Shown here: positions 1 through 8,708 of the stretch, one piece after another | How the letters are laid out: every line of letters starts with the position of its first letter | Position numbering within the stretch: the first letter of the stretch is position 1 | Source: Chthonomonadaceae bacterium | Lineage (GTDB): Bacteria > Armatimonadota > Chthonomonadetes > Chthonomonadales > Chthonomonadaceae | Assembly: GCA_027459665.1 (NCBI GenBank) | Contig: DAIDHN010000017.1 | Span: forward strand, 1-64,000 | Reading direction: 5' to 3' | DNA: 64,000 nucleotides | The notes under the pieces: generated by a model | What the model was told of the DNA's origin: nothing | The model's database searches: none | What the model saw: the letters and a program-made list of their open reading frames with translations, nothing else | Program-made: the position numbers and the translations under genes

Positions 1-81
1 CGGGTACTGTTCCCAGAGCCTTGTGCTGCCCTCTATGTCGGTAAAAAGCAGGGTAATGGTACCAGTCGGCCAGCCGGTCAT
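1..81 (-). CDS. Class III adenylate/guanylate cyclase domain protein (N-terminal fragment)
   Basis: Reading the minus strand from ATG at 81, 27 codons are visible before the window edge. They spell MTGWPTGTITLLFTDIEGST followed by RLWEQYP. This is the first strand of a class III nucleotidyl cyclase catalytic domain; the Asp in FTDIEGST is the first metal ligand. A strong Shine-Dalgarno (GGGGAGG) sits about 9 nt before the ATG. The fragment closely resembles residues 45-63 of the cyclase/STAND/TPR protein at 36800-39775 (FLMTDVEGSTRLWEEY), so the full gene is probably a second member of that regulator family. Everything beyond the domain start is outside the window. Confidence 0.8.
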   Translation of the reverse strand, partial: MTGWPTGTITLLFTDIEGSTRLWEQYP

Positions 82-225
82 GCGAGCTTTCCTCCCCCCG
101 GTAAAAGTGTACGCTTACTTTTTCACCGGTCAGCAGCACAAATCCTGCCTGGCACAACACATCTGCCACATCGCCATGGGGCAGGGTTGCAAGCCCGTTC
201 TAAACTGCCAAGGTTCACCCTCTGC

Positions 226-271
226 AGCCCGCTTGTGGGGGCTTAGCCTGGCAGAGCGGGGTTGCAACCTC
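226..271 (+). repeat. Dispersed double-hairpin repeat, copy 1
   Basis: A 46-nt element that matches copy 2 (2502-2547) at 42 of 46 positions in the same orientation. It has two adjacent inverted repeats: AGCCC...GGGCT, then GGTTGCAACC. It lies in the 275-nt gap between the truncated cyclase gene and the GloVer gene, both on the minus strand. It may act as a transcript 3' hairpin for the GloVer gene or be a small non-autonomous repeat. I see nothing else recognisable between 82 and 356. Confidence 0.7.
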
Positions 272-356
272 GCTGCAATGCATAACACGGTAGAAGGCAG
301 CACCAGCCTCTTGTTTAACCACAGCCAGAAAGGCAGTGCTGCCTCCATACCTGCTC

Positions 357-2183
357 TTATTGAGCGTAGAAGAAGAGCACTTGCTGCAGTGCGCCGCTGC
401 TATCGCTGATGTGCAGCACAAGCCTGCCCAAACCCATGTACGTATAGCCACTGAAGTTGAGCGTAACAGTCTCATTGCTGCCTGCCGGCAGGATAGTATT
501 GTACTCAGAAGCGACAGTGCCTGTTATAGTATTGCCTGCATGCACTGCACTTGCACCAGTCACTGCAATGCCGCTCACAGCTGCTGTACCGGTGTTGTTC
601 AGCTGCAGCACTATCTCCAAACCGCCCGAAGTCATAATGGTGCTCTGCACAGAAGCAGTAAGGCGCCCCTGGCCAATCAGCACGATCTTGCCTGCAGTAC
701 TAATGTCCATCAGGCTGTCTTGCACGGTTACCGTACCGTAACTGCCAGTAACCAGATTGGCAGGCAGCGAGGCAGTCAGTGTGCCAGCAGCGTAACTGGT
801 AGTGAGGGCAGTGTTGTTGAAATAGACGGTATCGTTTGCGCTCAGACCGGTGCCTGTTACAGTGAGCTGCTGAGCAGCTGAGGCAGCAAGAAAGTTGGGA
901 GATACCGAAATTATGCGCGGCCCAACGCGAAACACTGTGCCGCTGCCAGCTGTGCCGCCAGCGAAAGCAGTGCCGTACAGGCAGCCATGCACACCAAAGC
1001 CAAATGCACCAAAAGGGAACGCACCATCTCCGCTGCTGCCAGTAAAGGCGTAAAGCGGAGTGTACTTGTAGCTGCCGTTCTGCTGCTTCTTCAGCTCAAA
1101 TACAGCACCATGAGTATAAGGGCCGTTGGAGCTAGCAGCACCAAACACATCGCCTGCGCTGTTTTGTATCAGCCTGCTTTCAAAAGCGCTCCCTCCAAAG
1201 TAGTTTGCAGGGTTGTAGAGCAGAGTGAGTGTACTGCTGTAGCCGGTAGTGCTGGCAGGGTCGGGAGCAAGCTGCCACACGGTTCCAGAGTCACCTATGC
1301 CTCCAAAACTGCATTCTCCGATTAGGCTGCCGTCTGCTGCAAGCAATGGTCTGTAATTAGAGAGAATACCCTCGCTTTGGTCTGCTGCAAACAGGTGCAG
1401 CACTGTAACGGTGCTGCTGTAGCCGCTCTGGGTATTGGCAAGCTTGAATATTACACCATTTCCCGCCGCGCCATGCGTTGTAGTGCCGAACAAGTCACCA
1501 CTGCTGTCTATGGAGAGGCCGCCAACCGGTTGATAGCCTACTATACCGGTAAAGGAGAAGGAGTAGAGATCGGTCATGCTGCCGTAGTCTGTGCCTGTAT
1601 AGGGCAGTTCCCACACGGAGCCATAGCCGTTTTTGCCGCCAAATTGTGTTGTGCCAAACAGGTCTCCTTTTGCATCCAGGGTAACGCCGCTGGTGTTGCT
1701 GTTCAGTTGAGCCAATACCACCAAACTGCCGTAGCCTGTGCTGCCCATGCCTGTATAGGGCAGTTCCCACACTATACCCGGATTGAACAGAGCACTGTTG
1801 CCGATACCAGGAGGGCCATTGGAAGCAGAAACTGGCTGTGTTGTGCCAAACAGGTCTCCTTTTGCATCCATGGCAGGCACAGAAGGATTTGTCCCATCCC
1901 CGCTGTTCATAAACGAATAAAGCACCGCCTCCTCACCATCTGGCAAAACACGGAAAATGGTGCCAAACCCATTTGTACCTCCATATTCAGTGGTACCGAA
2001 GAGCGTGCCGGTACTGCTGGCAGTTACTCCTGTGGGGTTACCGCCATCCTGACTGGCTTGGAACTGGTACACTGTGGCATCGCTTTCGGGCAGAGAAGTT
2101 TGCGCATGGCAGAGCGAGGGCAGCACTGCCAAACCAATGGCCAGCAAAAACCTGGCTGATGAGTAAAAATGAGTATGTTGCAT
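357..2183 (-). CDS. Secreted GloVer-repeat protein with IPT/TIG-like C-terminal region
   Basis: A 608-aa protein with an N-terminal signal peptide (hydrophobic segment at residues 11-25, cleavage expected after CHA). About 400 residues of tandem repeats follow, with the pattern LFGTT.-GG-G-GTVF, typical of the choice-of-anchor 'GloVer' family of exported proteins. Residues about 425-500 resemble an IPT/TIG domain (begins ISVSPNFLAASAA). The last 100 residues form a beta-rich domain with no anchor that I can identify. ATG at 2183 is preceded by AAGGAC about 11 nt upstream. Two exact direct repeats (34 nt and 24 nt) lie inside the coding sequence. The function of the family is unknown; a surface or extracellular role is inferred from the signal peptide. 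Confidence 0.8.
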   Translation of the reverse strand: MQHTHFYSSARFLLAIGLAVLPSLCHAQTSLPESDATVYQFQASQDGGNPTGVTASSTGTLFGTTEYGGTNGFGTIFRVLPDGEEAVLYSFMNSGDGTNPSVPAMDAKGDLFGTTQPVSASNGPPGIGNSALFNPGIVWELPYTGMGSTGYGSLVVLAQLNSNTSGVTLDAKGDLFGTTQFGGKNGYGSVWELPYTGTDYGSMTDLYSFSFTGIVGYQPVGGLSIDSSGDLFGTTTHGAAGNGVIFKLANTQSGYSSTVTVLHLFAADQSEGILSNYRPLLAADGSLIGECSFGGIGDSGTVWQLAPDPASTTGYSSTLTLLYNPANYFGGSAFESRLIQNSAGDVFGAASSNGPYTHGAVFELKKQQNGSYKYTPLYAFTGSSGDGAFPFGAFGFGVHGCLYGTAFAGGTAGSGTVFRVGPRIISVSPNFLAASAAQQLTVTGTGLSANDTVYFNNTALTTSYAAGTLTASLPANLVTGSYGTVTVQDSLMDISTAGKIVLIGQGRLTASVQSTIMTSGGLEIVLQLNNTGTAAVSGIAVTGASAVHAGNTITGTVASEYNTILPAGSNETVTLNFSGYTYMGLGRLVLHISDSSGALQQVLFFYAQ

Positions 2184-2497
2184 TCAGAGTTGTCCTTCAG
2201 TTGTGTGTGTTGATTAGCGTACAGAACTACAGCGTCTAAAAAGTAGTTCTCAAGATATAAACATGGGCAAGATTCGTTCCACATGTCATGTTTTTCGCTT
2301 TTTTTGTAAAACCACAAAAAATTGATGTAGCAGAGGTGTTAGCGGCCGGTTTTTTTCTGGCCGGGCGGGTAATAACAGCACAGTGCATCTTAAATTCTCC
2401 CCAAAGCGGGGTGTTTTGCATCATACGGTTTAGCGTAATTTCCTGATGAAAAGCAGAGCACAACTGCACCATGGGGGTAAAAATCCATTATAATTAT
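2184..2497. other. Intergenic region upstream of the GloVer gene
   Basis: Non-coding gap between the isomerase gene (ends 2566, minus) and the GloVer gene (starts 2183, minus). It is locally AT-richer than its surroundings and includes a T-run at 2349-2355. It must hold the GloVer promoter on the minus strand, but I could not assign -35/-10 boxes with confidence. The small open frames here have no Shine-Dalgarno and no recognisable product. Confidence 0.5.
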
Positions 2498-2523
2498 GCT
2501 AAGCCCGCTTGTGCGGGCTTAGC
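2498..2523 (-). terminator. Perfect 11-bp hairpin downstream of the sugar isomerase-like gene
   Basis: GCTAAGCCCGC at 2498-2508 pairs perfectly with GCGGGCTTAGC at 2513-2523 across a TTGT loop. It follows the minus-strand gene ending at 2566, so it is well placed as its 3' hairpin. On the minus strand it is followed by an A/T-rich tract rather than a clean U-run, so intrinsic termination is likely but not certain. The hairpin overlaps repeat copy 2. Confidence 0.55.
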
Positions 2524-2547
2524 CTGGCAGCGCGAGGTTTCAACCTC
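2502..2547 (+). repeat. Dispersed double-hairpin repeat, copy 2
   Basis: The 46-nt partner of copy 1 at 226-271 (42/46 identical). It consists of a GC-rich hairpin followed by the palindrome GAGGTTTCAACCTC at 2534-2547. Several differences fall inside the second palindrome, which stays self-complementary in the core of both copies. That suggests the structure matters more than the exact sequence. Confidence 0.7.
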
Positions 2548-2565
2548 ATGGCACATCTGAGCGGG

Positions 2566-3420
2566 CTACCCCCTGCCGGGCATAATGCGCACCATTGCCT
2601 CGCCTGCGGCTTTCAGGCGTGCATTGTCATCTGGCAGGGCATTCAACTCCTTTGCAAATGGTTCAGGAATAACCGGGCCGTGGTAGCCAATGCTGCGCAG
2701 CGCCCCCAAAAACCCTGCAATATCAATCACACCAGTGCGGGCAGGCAGTTCACGCACGCCATCCTGCTGTTCATCTATAGCAATGCCAGCAGGCGCATCG
2801 TTTACATGCACCAGCACCACCTGTTCGGGGCGCAGAGCCTCTATTTGCGCCAGAGTGCTGTGCGAGGTGTACCAGTGCCAGCAGTCAAGCAGCACTCCTG
2901 TATTCGGCCCCATCTCTGCAGCCAGTTCCAGCATCCCCTGCATTTCAGCAATAAAGGGAAAGCGAAATCGGTCTTTCAGCGTTTTCGGTCCAAGAAATTC
3001 CAGCCCAAATCTGCAACCCTCTGCGGCAAGAATCTCTGCAACCGGCTTCAATCTTTCCAGATGAAAGCGGCGGTTCGCCTCAAATTCCAGCGTATCAGAC
3101 CCTGAAAGAATGTAAGTTGCCGTACGGTTGCATCCCAGCGAGGCGGCGAGGCGGGCGGCGGCGGGCAGCTTTTGCAGACCATCTTTCCATAGGTCCTCGC
3201 CTGCACGCCATTCCAGCGGCAGGCCAAACGCACCCAGCTCTATTCCCGTCTGCAGCAGCATCTCCTGCACACCGGCAACCCCCAATTCCTCCACAGCACG
3301 GCCCACCTGCCCCATGTTCGCTTCCAGCCCTTCAAACCAGCCTGTACGGGCGGCCTGCAGCGCATCTTCAAGGCTGGAAACACGCACGCCAACAGCACCC
3401 GGAGAAAGACATCGGTACAT
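2566..3420 (-). CDS. Sugar phosphate isomerase/epimerase-like TIM-barrel protein
   Basis: About 284 aa, resembling the xylose isomerase-like TIM barrel (AP endonuclease 2) superfamily. Diagnostic stretches are FGLEFLGPKTLKDR (the metal-ligand Glu strand), GVLLDCWHWYTSHS, VVLVHVNDAP and VIPEPF near the C-terminus. These carry the usual Glu, Asp/His, His and Glu metal ligands. ATG at 3420 has AGGAG 8 nt upstream. A longer open frame to 3489 lacks a site and is rejected. It lies 11 nt downstream of the small zinc-ribbon gene and is probably cotranscribed. Substrate unknown; sugar epimerisation or isomerisation is a family-level inference. Confidence 0.8.
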   Translation of the reverse strand: MYRCLSPGAVGVRVSSLEDALQAARTGWFEGLEANMGQVGRAVEELGVAGVQEMLLQTGIELGAFGLPLEWRAGEDLWKDGLQKLPAAARLAASLGCNRTATYILSGSDTLEFEANRRFHLERLKPVAEILAAEGCRFGLEFLGPKTLKDRFRFPFIAEMQGMLELAAEMGPNTGVLLDCWHWYTSHSTLAQIEALRPEQVVLVHVNDAPAGIAIDEQQDGVRELPARTGVIDIAGFLGALRSIGYHGPVIPEPFAKELNALPDDNARLKAAGEAMVRIMPGRG

Positions 3421-3431
3421 TGCAGCTCCTT

Positions 3432-3686
3432 TTACAAATCGGCAATAATCACCGAGTACTCTGCATTGCGCGCCCCGCAAATGTCGCATATCTCAACATA
3501 ACGCTCTGCACTGTCGCAGTCTGCATCGCCCTGGCGGTGAATCAATCCTCCACAATTGCACCGAATAGGAAAAACAAGGTCAAGCCGGTCGCAATGCGGG
3601 CAGTGTTCATTGCCCGGTTCGTGGTGCGCCAGCAGTGTATTGTGCAGCGCTCCCGGTTTGTCATCTGTATGATGTGAACGTTCCAT
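3432..3686 (-). CDS. Small zinc-ribbon-like protein
   Basis: An 84-aa protein with paired cysteines: CPHC near residue 28, CNC near 41 and CDIC near 69. This is consistent with one or two structural zinc sites. ATG at 3686 has a near-perfect Shine-Dalgarno (AGGAGG, spacing 5), which supports the short form over an open frame that begins at 3812. It is divergent from the M16 peptidase gene, with a 60-nt shared promoter region. I do not recognise a named family. Confidence 0.6.
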   Translation of the reverse strand: MERSHHTDDKPGALHNTLLAHHEPGNEHCPHCDRLDLVFPIRCNCGGLIHRQGDADCDSAERYVEICDICGARNAEYSVIIADL

Positions 3687-3746
3687 AACAGCCTCCTGAA
3701 TATTCTGAGTGCAGGAAAACATGCCATCACTGGTAAACTTGAATTC

Positions 3747-5066
3747 GTGAAGTACCAGTCTTTTTCCTTCCTGGCTATTGCGCTCCTGCTTGCAGGCGCC
3801 GTGCATGCACAACAGCGCACAGATACCGAATATACACGCCTTTCAAACGGAATGGGCGTGCAAATAGTTTCACGCCCTTCCGCTCTGGTAGCCGTTTCCA
3901 TACGCATACGCGCCGGTGCGCGCTATGAACAGCCGGGAGAACGCGGCTGCGCCCATTTTCTGGAGCATCTGCTTTTCGATGGTTCGCAGGGATACCCGCA
4001 GGGCGCTGCAGACAGCGCCATGGAAACCCTGGGCGGTACGCTGGATGCAGATACCGGGCCGGACTTCGTGCAGATCAATACAACAGTGCCGGCAGACAAT
4101 CTGGCCGCGGCTCTCGGCATACTGGCAGCGCTTGTGCAGCACCCGCTGCTGCTGCCTGCGGCAGTGGAGCGTGAACGCGCGATTATACTGGATGAGCTGG
4201 CCATGCGCCGTGACAACCCGACGCTTCTGGCAGAAAACGCATTGTACCGTGAAGCCTTTGCCGGTTCTGCCTACAGCCATTCCCCCGGTGGAAGCCCTTC
4301 TGCAATTTCGGTGCGCGCACGCGATACCATTTCAGCGTTTTATGCCCGCTGCTACCACCCCGAACGCACGGTGCTTGTGCTGGCAGGCAGTGTTCAGCCG
4401 CAACAGGCGCTGCAGGTAGTAAACCAGTATTTTGGAACCTGGCAGAATACAGCCCCTGTGCAGCCGCCCACTGTACATGCACCGCCAGTCTTCTCAGCGG
4501 CAGCCCCTGTCATACTCTCCTCCACGCTGCCGCAGGGCAGGGCGGCAGCGGCCTTTCGCGGGCCGCGCGCCTCGCACCGCTCCCTGGCAGCGGCGGCCAT
4601 GCTGGCAGCAGCTATTCTCAACCACAACCCCGACTTCGGGCTGCAAAGCATTCCCCTGCTGCAAAACCGCCATCCCCAGGCGCTGTATGCCCCGCGGCTG
4701 GGGCCAAGCCTGTTTCTGATTACCGCCCGCCTCAAACCAGATGATACCCTGCAAACCGCACAGCAGGTAGAGCAGGCGCTGCAGCAAAGCGTGCAGATGC
4801 TGCGCACGAGCATGCTGCTCAAACAGCCGCTGATACAGGGAATGGCGCAGGTGCTGGCAGACAGCAGCAGCGAAACTGAAACCGATGCCGGCATGGCGGA
4901 AATGTGGAGCCAGGCTCTGCTGACAGGAGGCGACCCGCCCGATCTGCTGAACCAGCGCATGCAGCAAATTACAGAACAGAACGCCGATACCCTGCTGGCA
5001 AATTACCTCACGCCCTCAAGGGCATGCTCTGTTTTGCTACTGCCCGCCCCGAGTAAACAGCCATGA
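3747..5066 (+). CDS. M16 family zinc metallopeptidase, active-type subunit
   Basis: A 439-aa protein with a signal peptide (LALLLAGAVHA-like, cleavage near residue 22) and an insulinase-type domain. The inverted zinc motif HFLEH is at residues 70-74, and the third ligand is probably Glu150 in ILDEL, the canonical 76 residues downstream. The second M16 domain is compact, as in the paired bacterial peptidases. The start is GTG at 3747 with no clear Shine-Dalgarno. A TAAACT box 8 nt before it would suit a leaderless transcript. It overlaps the next gene by ATGA, consistent with an active/inactive M16 heterodimer exported to the periplasm. Confidence 0.85.
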   Translation: MKYQSFSFLAIALLLAGAVHAQQRTDTEYTRLSNGMGVQIVSRPSALVAVSIRIRAGARYEQPGERGCAHFLEHLLFDGSQGYPQGAADSAMETLGGTLDADTGPDFVQINTTVPADNLAAALGILAALVQHPLLLPAAVERERAIILDELAMRRDNPTLLAENALYREAFAGSAYSHSPGGSPSAISVRARDTISAFYARCYHPERTVLVLAGSVQPQQALQVVNQYFGTWQNTAPVQPPTVHAPPVFSAAAPVILSSTLPQGRAAAAFRGPRASHRSLAAAAMLAAAILNHNPDFGLQSIPLLQNRHPQALYAPRLGPSLFLITARLKPDDTLQTAQQVEQALQQSVQMLRTSMLLKQPLIQGMAQVLADSSSETETDAGMAEMWSQALLTGGDPPDLLNQRMQQITEQNADTLLANYLTPSRACSVLLLPAPSKQP

Positions 5067-6409
5067 CCAATTCATGCCTGCTCTGGGCACTTTGCCCGCA
5101 CTGCACAAAACAAAAGACCGCAGCGCCCATGCTGCTGCTTCTGCTGCCTGCCTGCCTGCTCATATGCGCCCTGCCTTGCAGAGCGCAGGGCGGCGAACAA
5201 AAAGTGGTTTTGCCCTGCGGGGTGCGCCTGCTGCTCACGCCGCCGCAGCAAAGCCCTTACATAGCCCTCTGCCTGTTTGTGCACACCAGCCCGCCCGCAT
5301 CTGCGCAGCAAAACGCTGTTGCCGAAGTGGTATCGCGCGCAGTGTTCTACGGCGGTTCCGACTGGCTTGCAGGCTACTCTGAACTTGCGCTGCAGCAGGT
5401 AGGCGGCGAGCTGCAGATACTGCGCACGCCTCACTTTACAGAGTTCACCCTCCTCACCGTCCCTTCCAAACTCAATGATGCAGCAGAACTGCTCTGCGAG
5501 GCTACCATGCATGCGGGCTTTTCGGGGCAGGCTCTGCAAAAGTCGGTACAATCTATAGAGCAGTATCGCAGGCAGCGCCGCCAGTCATCATACCGCGAAG
5601 CAAAGCGCCTTCTGCTCAACGCAGTACAGCCATTTCCGCCTCCCGCTGCGGCACAACTGCGGCAGGTAACCTCACAGCAGGCCCGCCTCTATTATCTGCA
5701 CTGCTATACCCCGGCAAACATTGTGGTTTCAGCGGCAGGCAGCTATCAGCCTTCAGCCCTCATCACAGCCTTCCAGGCGTATTACGATGGCTTTCACCGC
5801 ACTTCTGTCTCACCTGCTGCAGCCTTAGACAGCGAATTTTCCACCTCCCCGGCCAGAAGGCTGCACGCTTCCCTGCCCGGCAGCGCAGCGTATGCCCTGC
5901 TTGCACTGCCTGCCCCCGAAGTATACAGCCCAAACTATGCAGCATACACCGTACTGACTGCCCTGCTGGGCGAGGGACACGCCTCTCGAATGTTTCTGAA
6001 CCTGCGCAACAAACTCGCACTGGGCTACCAGGCGCGCATTGAGTGGAGGCCCGAAAGAAGCGAGCCGGCCATCGCACTGCTGCAGTGGAACGGTGCGCAG
6101 CCCCCTGGCAGCAGAATGCAAATGCTGAGAAAGGAAGTAGAGAGCATTTTGCACAGACCACCTACCCAGGCAGAGATGAAACGTGCAGAAGGCATTGCCG
6201 CAGGCAATTTTTTGCGACAGCATGAACGGCTGCAGGAACGCGCCTTTTTTGCCGGCTGGTACGAGACCATGGGGCTGCCGCCTGCTTTTGACCAGCGCTT
6301 TCCAGCCCTTCTGCATGCGGTCACCGCTGCAGAGGTGGTGCAGCAGGCACAGAAATATTTTCAGCATCTCACCAGTTTGCTGGCCCTGCCGGCTTCCGCT
6401 GAAAACTGA
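5063..6409 (+). CDS. M16 family peptidase-like protein lacking the zinc motif
   Basis: A 448-aa partner of the upstream peptidase, starting in an ATGA overlap. It has an N-terminal hydrophobic segment (residues 17-35) and an M16 fold signature: GVRLLL near the start, then the ALPAPE and NYAAYTVLTALLGEG segments of the second half. At the place where HXXEH should be, the sequence reads AQQNAVAEVVSRAV, so it cannot bind zinc in the usual way. In known pairs of this kind the non-catalytic subunit supplies substrate-binding residues. The HFLEH protein next door is its likely partner. Confidence 0.8.
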   Translation: MTNSCLLWALCPHCTKQKTAAPMLLLLLPACLLICALPCRAQGGEQKVVLPCGVRLLLTPPQQSPYIALCLFVHTSPPASAQQNAVAEVVSRAVFYGGSDWLAGYSELALQQVGGELQILRTPHFTEFTLLTVPSKLNDAAELLCEATMHAGFSGQALQKSVQSIEQYRRQRRQSSYREAKRLLLNAVQPFPPPAAAQLRQVTSQQARLYYLHCYTPANIVVSAAGSYQPSALITAFQAYYDGFHRTSVSPAAALDSEFSTSPARRLHASLPGSAAYALLALPAPEVYSPNYAAYTVLTALLGEGHASRMFLNLRNKLALGYQARIEWRPERSEPAIALLQWNGAQPPGSRMQMLRKEVESILHRPPTQAEMKRAEGIAAGNFLRQHERLQERAFFAGWYETMGLPPAFDQRFPALLHAVTAAEVVQQAQKYFQHLTSLLALPASAEN

Positions 6410-6509
6410 TACAAAACAGCGGGGGCGGCGTCTAATGTAACAGATGCCGTAAAACATGCATCACTGTGCTTTTTTATTGGCTGTTGCAGTCATGCTGAAC
6501 AGACAGACG

Positions 6510-6525
6510 ACAACTGGCGTATAAT
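6510..6525 (+). promoter_or_regulatory. Shared promoter-like motif upstream of the redox operon
   Basis: ACAACTGGCGTATAAT, with a consensus -10 (TATAAT) at its 3' end. The same 16 nt with one change (TACAAT) occurs at 39791-39806 upstream of the PEP-CTERM-like gene. No good -35 lies 16-18 nt upstream. The extension before the -10 may take its place, or an alternative sigma factor may be used. Confidence 0.4.
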
Positions 6526-6646
6526 ACAGTTATAAGGTAATTACCGGCGCTGAGGCAAATCGAAAAAAATGCAGGGGCTGCCATGCTTTTCTTCTGTTTT
6601 GCCAAATCAGCTATATACCATTAAAAAGCAGGAGGCTTTTTTGTTC

Positions 6647-7573
6647 ATGAACCATCCGGCGTACTCTGGCGCCCTGTCTATAGCGGCTTTGTCTCTTTTT
6701 GCCCTAGCATGCTGTGCGCCTGCCGCCCATGCAGATGCACGCCAGGCCCTGCCGGCTTCTGCAGGAATTTACCACATTACGCATGCGCCTGTTGTCTATA
6801 CCCCGGCCAACCTCGAACAGCACATCGACGGCCAGTCGCAGGCCGTGCAGCGCTATGTGTTTCACACCTGTACCTATGGGGTATACGCCCCGCATGGCAA
6901 GGGAAACCAGGTGCTTACGGCCGACATCTACACCATGGGGTCTCCCCTGGATGCGTTTGGGTACTACAGCACCCAGCTGGCCCCCAGCGCAGGCAGGGTG
7001 AAGCATATTGCCCTGGGTGCATCAGGCTTTGCCATGGGCACCAGCGTCACATTCTGGAAAGGCCCCTATTACGTGCTGGTCACCAACGAGGCAGGGGCAT
7101 CTGCAAAAGGGGCCATGCTTTCGCTGGCCCGCCTCATAGCGGCACATCTGCAGGGCAGCTCGGCAGAGCCTGCTCTGCTGAAAATGCTTCCGGCAGGTGC
7201 AAAACCATACAGCCAGATGTATCAGCGAAGAGACGTGGCCGGCCAGAGCTTTCTTGTTAACGGGGTTACGGCGCGCTACCCTGCCGCCGGAGGCGAAGCC
7301 GCCCTGTTTGTGTGCCGCCTCACAGGCGCTGCTGCTGCCTTGCGCGCCCTCGAATCCTATGCCAACGCACTCAACAAGCCGTTTACACTGGCCCCCGGCG
7401 CGCACATTGTTCCCATAAAAGGCATGGGCACACACGCTTTCTCGGTAAAAACACGCTTCTCGGGGCTGGTAATAGCTGCAGTCAAAGGAGCAGACATAGT
7501 TGGAATACTGCGGGCGGCAAATTCTGTCGCAGCAGAAAAACTGGTGCGTGCCGCCCTGGTACGCGCACACTGA
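6647..7573 (+). CDS. DUF6599 family exported protein
   Basis: A 308-aa protein with a signal peptide (LSLFALACCAPAAHA, cleavage near residue 29). The mature part begins with the DUF6599 pattern YTPANLEQHIDG, followed by ADIYTMGSPLDAFGYYS and GPYYVLVTNE. ATG at 6647 is 11 nt from AGGAGG. An in-frame TTG at 6641 is better spaced (5 nt) and could be the true start, adding two residues. It is the first gene of a same-strand run into DUF362, polyferredoxin and aldo/keto reductases. The molecular function of the family is not known to me; location points to an envelope role next to a redox complex. Confidence 0.75.
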   Translation: MNHPAYSGALSIAALSLFALACCAPAAHADARQALPASAGIYHITHAPVVYTPANLEQHIDGQSQAVQRYVFHTCTYGVYAPHGKGNQVLTADIYTMGSPLDAFGYYSTQLAPSAGRVKHIALGASGFAMGTSVTFWKGPYYVLVTNEAGASAKGAMLSLARLIAAHLQGSSAEPALLKMLPAGAKPYSQMYQRRDVAGQSFLVNGVTARYPAAGGEAALFVCRLTGAAAALRALESYANALNKPFTLAPGAHIVPIKGMGTHAFSVKTRFSGLVIAAVKGADIVGILRAANSVAAEKLVRAALVRAH

Positions 7574-7631
7574 AAACAGACCGGCACAGAGAGGCTGCTC
7601 TCTGTGCCGCACCATACAGGGAGCAAAACCT

Positions 7632-8681
7632 ATGGCATCAGAACAAAAACCAGGTAAACCAGAACAGCGAGCCAGCAGAAGGCAGTTTCTGGAAATAGCC
7701 GGCGGCTCTGCGCTGGTAGGGGGCCTGTACGGCCTCACTTTCTTTGAACATGAGGGCTTTGCAAAACCTTCGCATATACGCCCGCCGCAAAAAGCCTCCG
7801 CCTCTACTCCCGATATCGTGGCAGTACAGGGCAATCCCGCTACCTACGGAGACATCACCGAACAAGCCATCAACGAACTGGGCGGCATAGAACAGTTTGT
7901 GAAAAAGGGCGACAGGGTGGTGATCTCACCCAATATGGGATGGATGAGAACACCCGACCAGGCAGCCACCACCCACCCCGCTGTGATAAGAAGGCTGGTC
8001 AAATTATGCGAAAGGGCAGGAGCCTCGCGCATTACCCTCATAGACTATGCCCTGGATGACTGGAAGCTGGCATTCAAAATATGCGGAGCCTACGATGCCA
8101 TACGAGGCACACGGGCCTCGCTGCTCTCGCCTACGCAGCCCACCATGTACAAAAAGGTGAATGTGGCCGCCGCAGTGCCCAACAAAACATCAGACGGAGC
8201 AGACTACGACCCCAGACACCACTACGACCGCATTCAGCAAAGGCTGCCACGCGACATTATTGAGGCAGACTGCTTTATTGTAAACCCCGTGGTGAAAAAC
8301 CATGAAGCGGCTGTCATTACCATCGCCATGAAAAAACTGATGGGCTGCATCTGGAACCGCAAGGACTACCACCGCTACGGCCTGCACCCCTGCATCGCCG
8401 AAATCAACATGTTTCTCAAGCCAACCCTGGTAGTCACAGATGCCACGCGCGCCCTGCAAACACGAGGGCCAAAAGGACCGGGCATTACCACCACTCCCAA
8501 CACTGTGGTGGCAGGCATAGACCCGGTTGCCCTCGACTCGTACTGCTGCAAATTTCTTACCGTAGAAAACATCACTCCCGATCAGGTGCAGCACCTAATT
8601 ATTGCAAACAGCCTGGGGCGCGGCCAGATAGATACATCGCAGCTCAATATCAAAGAGATAGACGGCGCACAGCCATCCTGA
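7632..8681 (+). CDS. Tat-exported DUF362 family protein
   Basis: A 349-aa protein with a twin-arginine leader (SRRQFLEIAGGSALVGG, residues 15-31). The DUF362 core includes VVISPNMGWMRTP, ITLIDYALDD and VVKNHEAAVITIAMKKLMGC; that last stretch is the family's most conserved segment. Many DUF362 proteins also carry ferredoxin cysteines; this one does not, and the Fe-S centres may be supplied by the polyferredoxin encoded 27 nt downstream. ATG at 7632 has GGGAG 8 nt upstream. A Tat leader suggests export of a folded, possibly cofactor-loaded protein. Confidence 0.85.
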   Translation: MASEQKPGKPEQRASRRQFLEIAGGSALVGGLYGLTFFEHEGFAKPSHIRPPQKASASTPDIVAVQGNPATYGDITEQAINELGGIEQFVKKGDRVVISPNMGWMRTPDQAATTHPAVIRRLVKLCERAGASRITLIDYALDDWKLAFKICGAYDAIRGTRASLLSPTQPTMYKKVNVAAAVPNKTSDGADYDPRHHYDRIQQRLPRDIIEADCFIVNPVVKNHEAAVITIAMKKLMGCIWNRKDYHRYGLHPCIAEINMFLKPTLVVTDATRALQTRGPKGPGITTTPNTVVAGIDPVALDSYCCKFLTVENITPDQVQHLIIANSLGRGQIDTSQLNIKEIDGAQPS

Positions 8682-8708
8682 ACACCACCTAGAGAGGATT
8701 AGGAAATT

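Noticed and set aside
1593-1870. CRISPR-like direct repeats
   Set aside because: Only two pairs with unequal spacing, within a GloVer coding region; no array and no cas gene.
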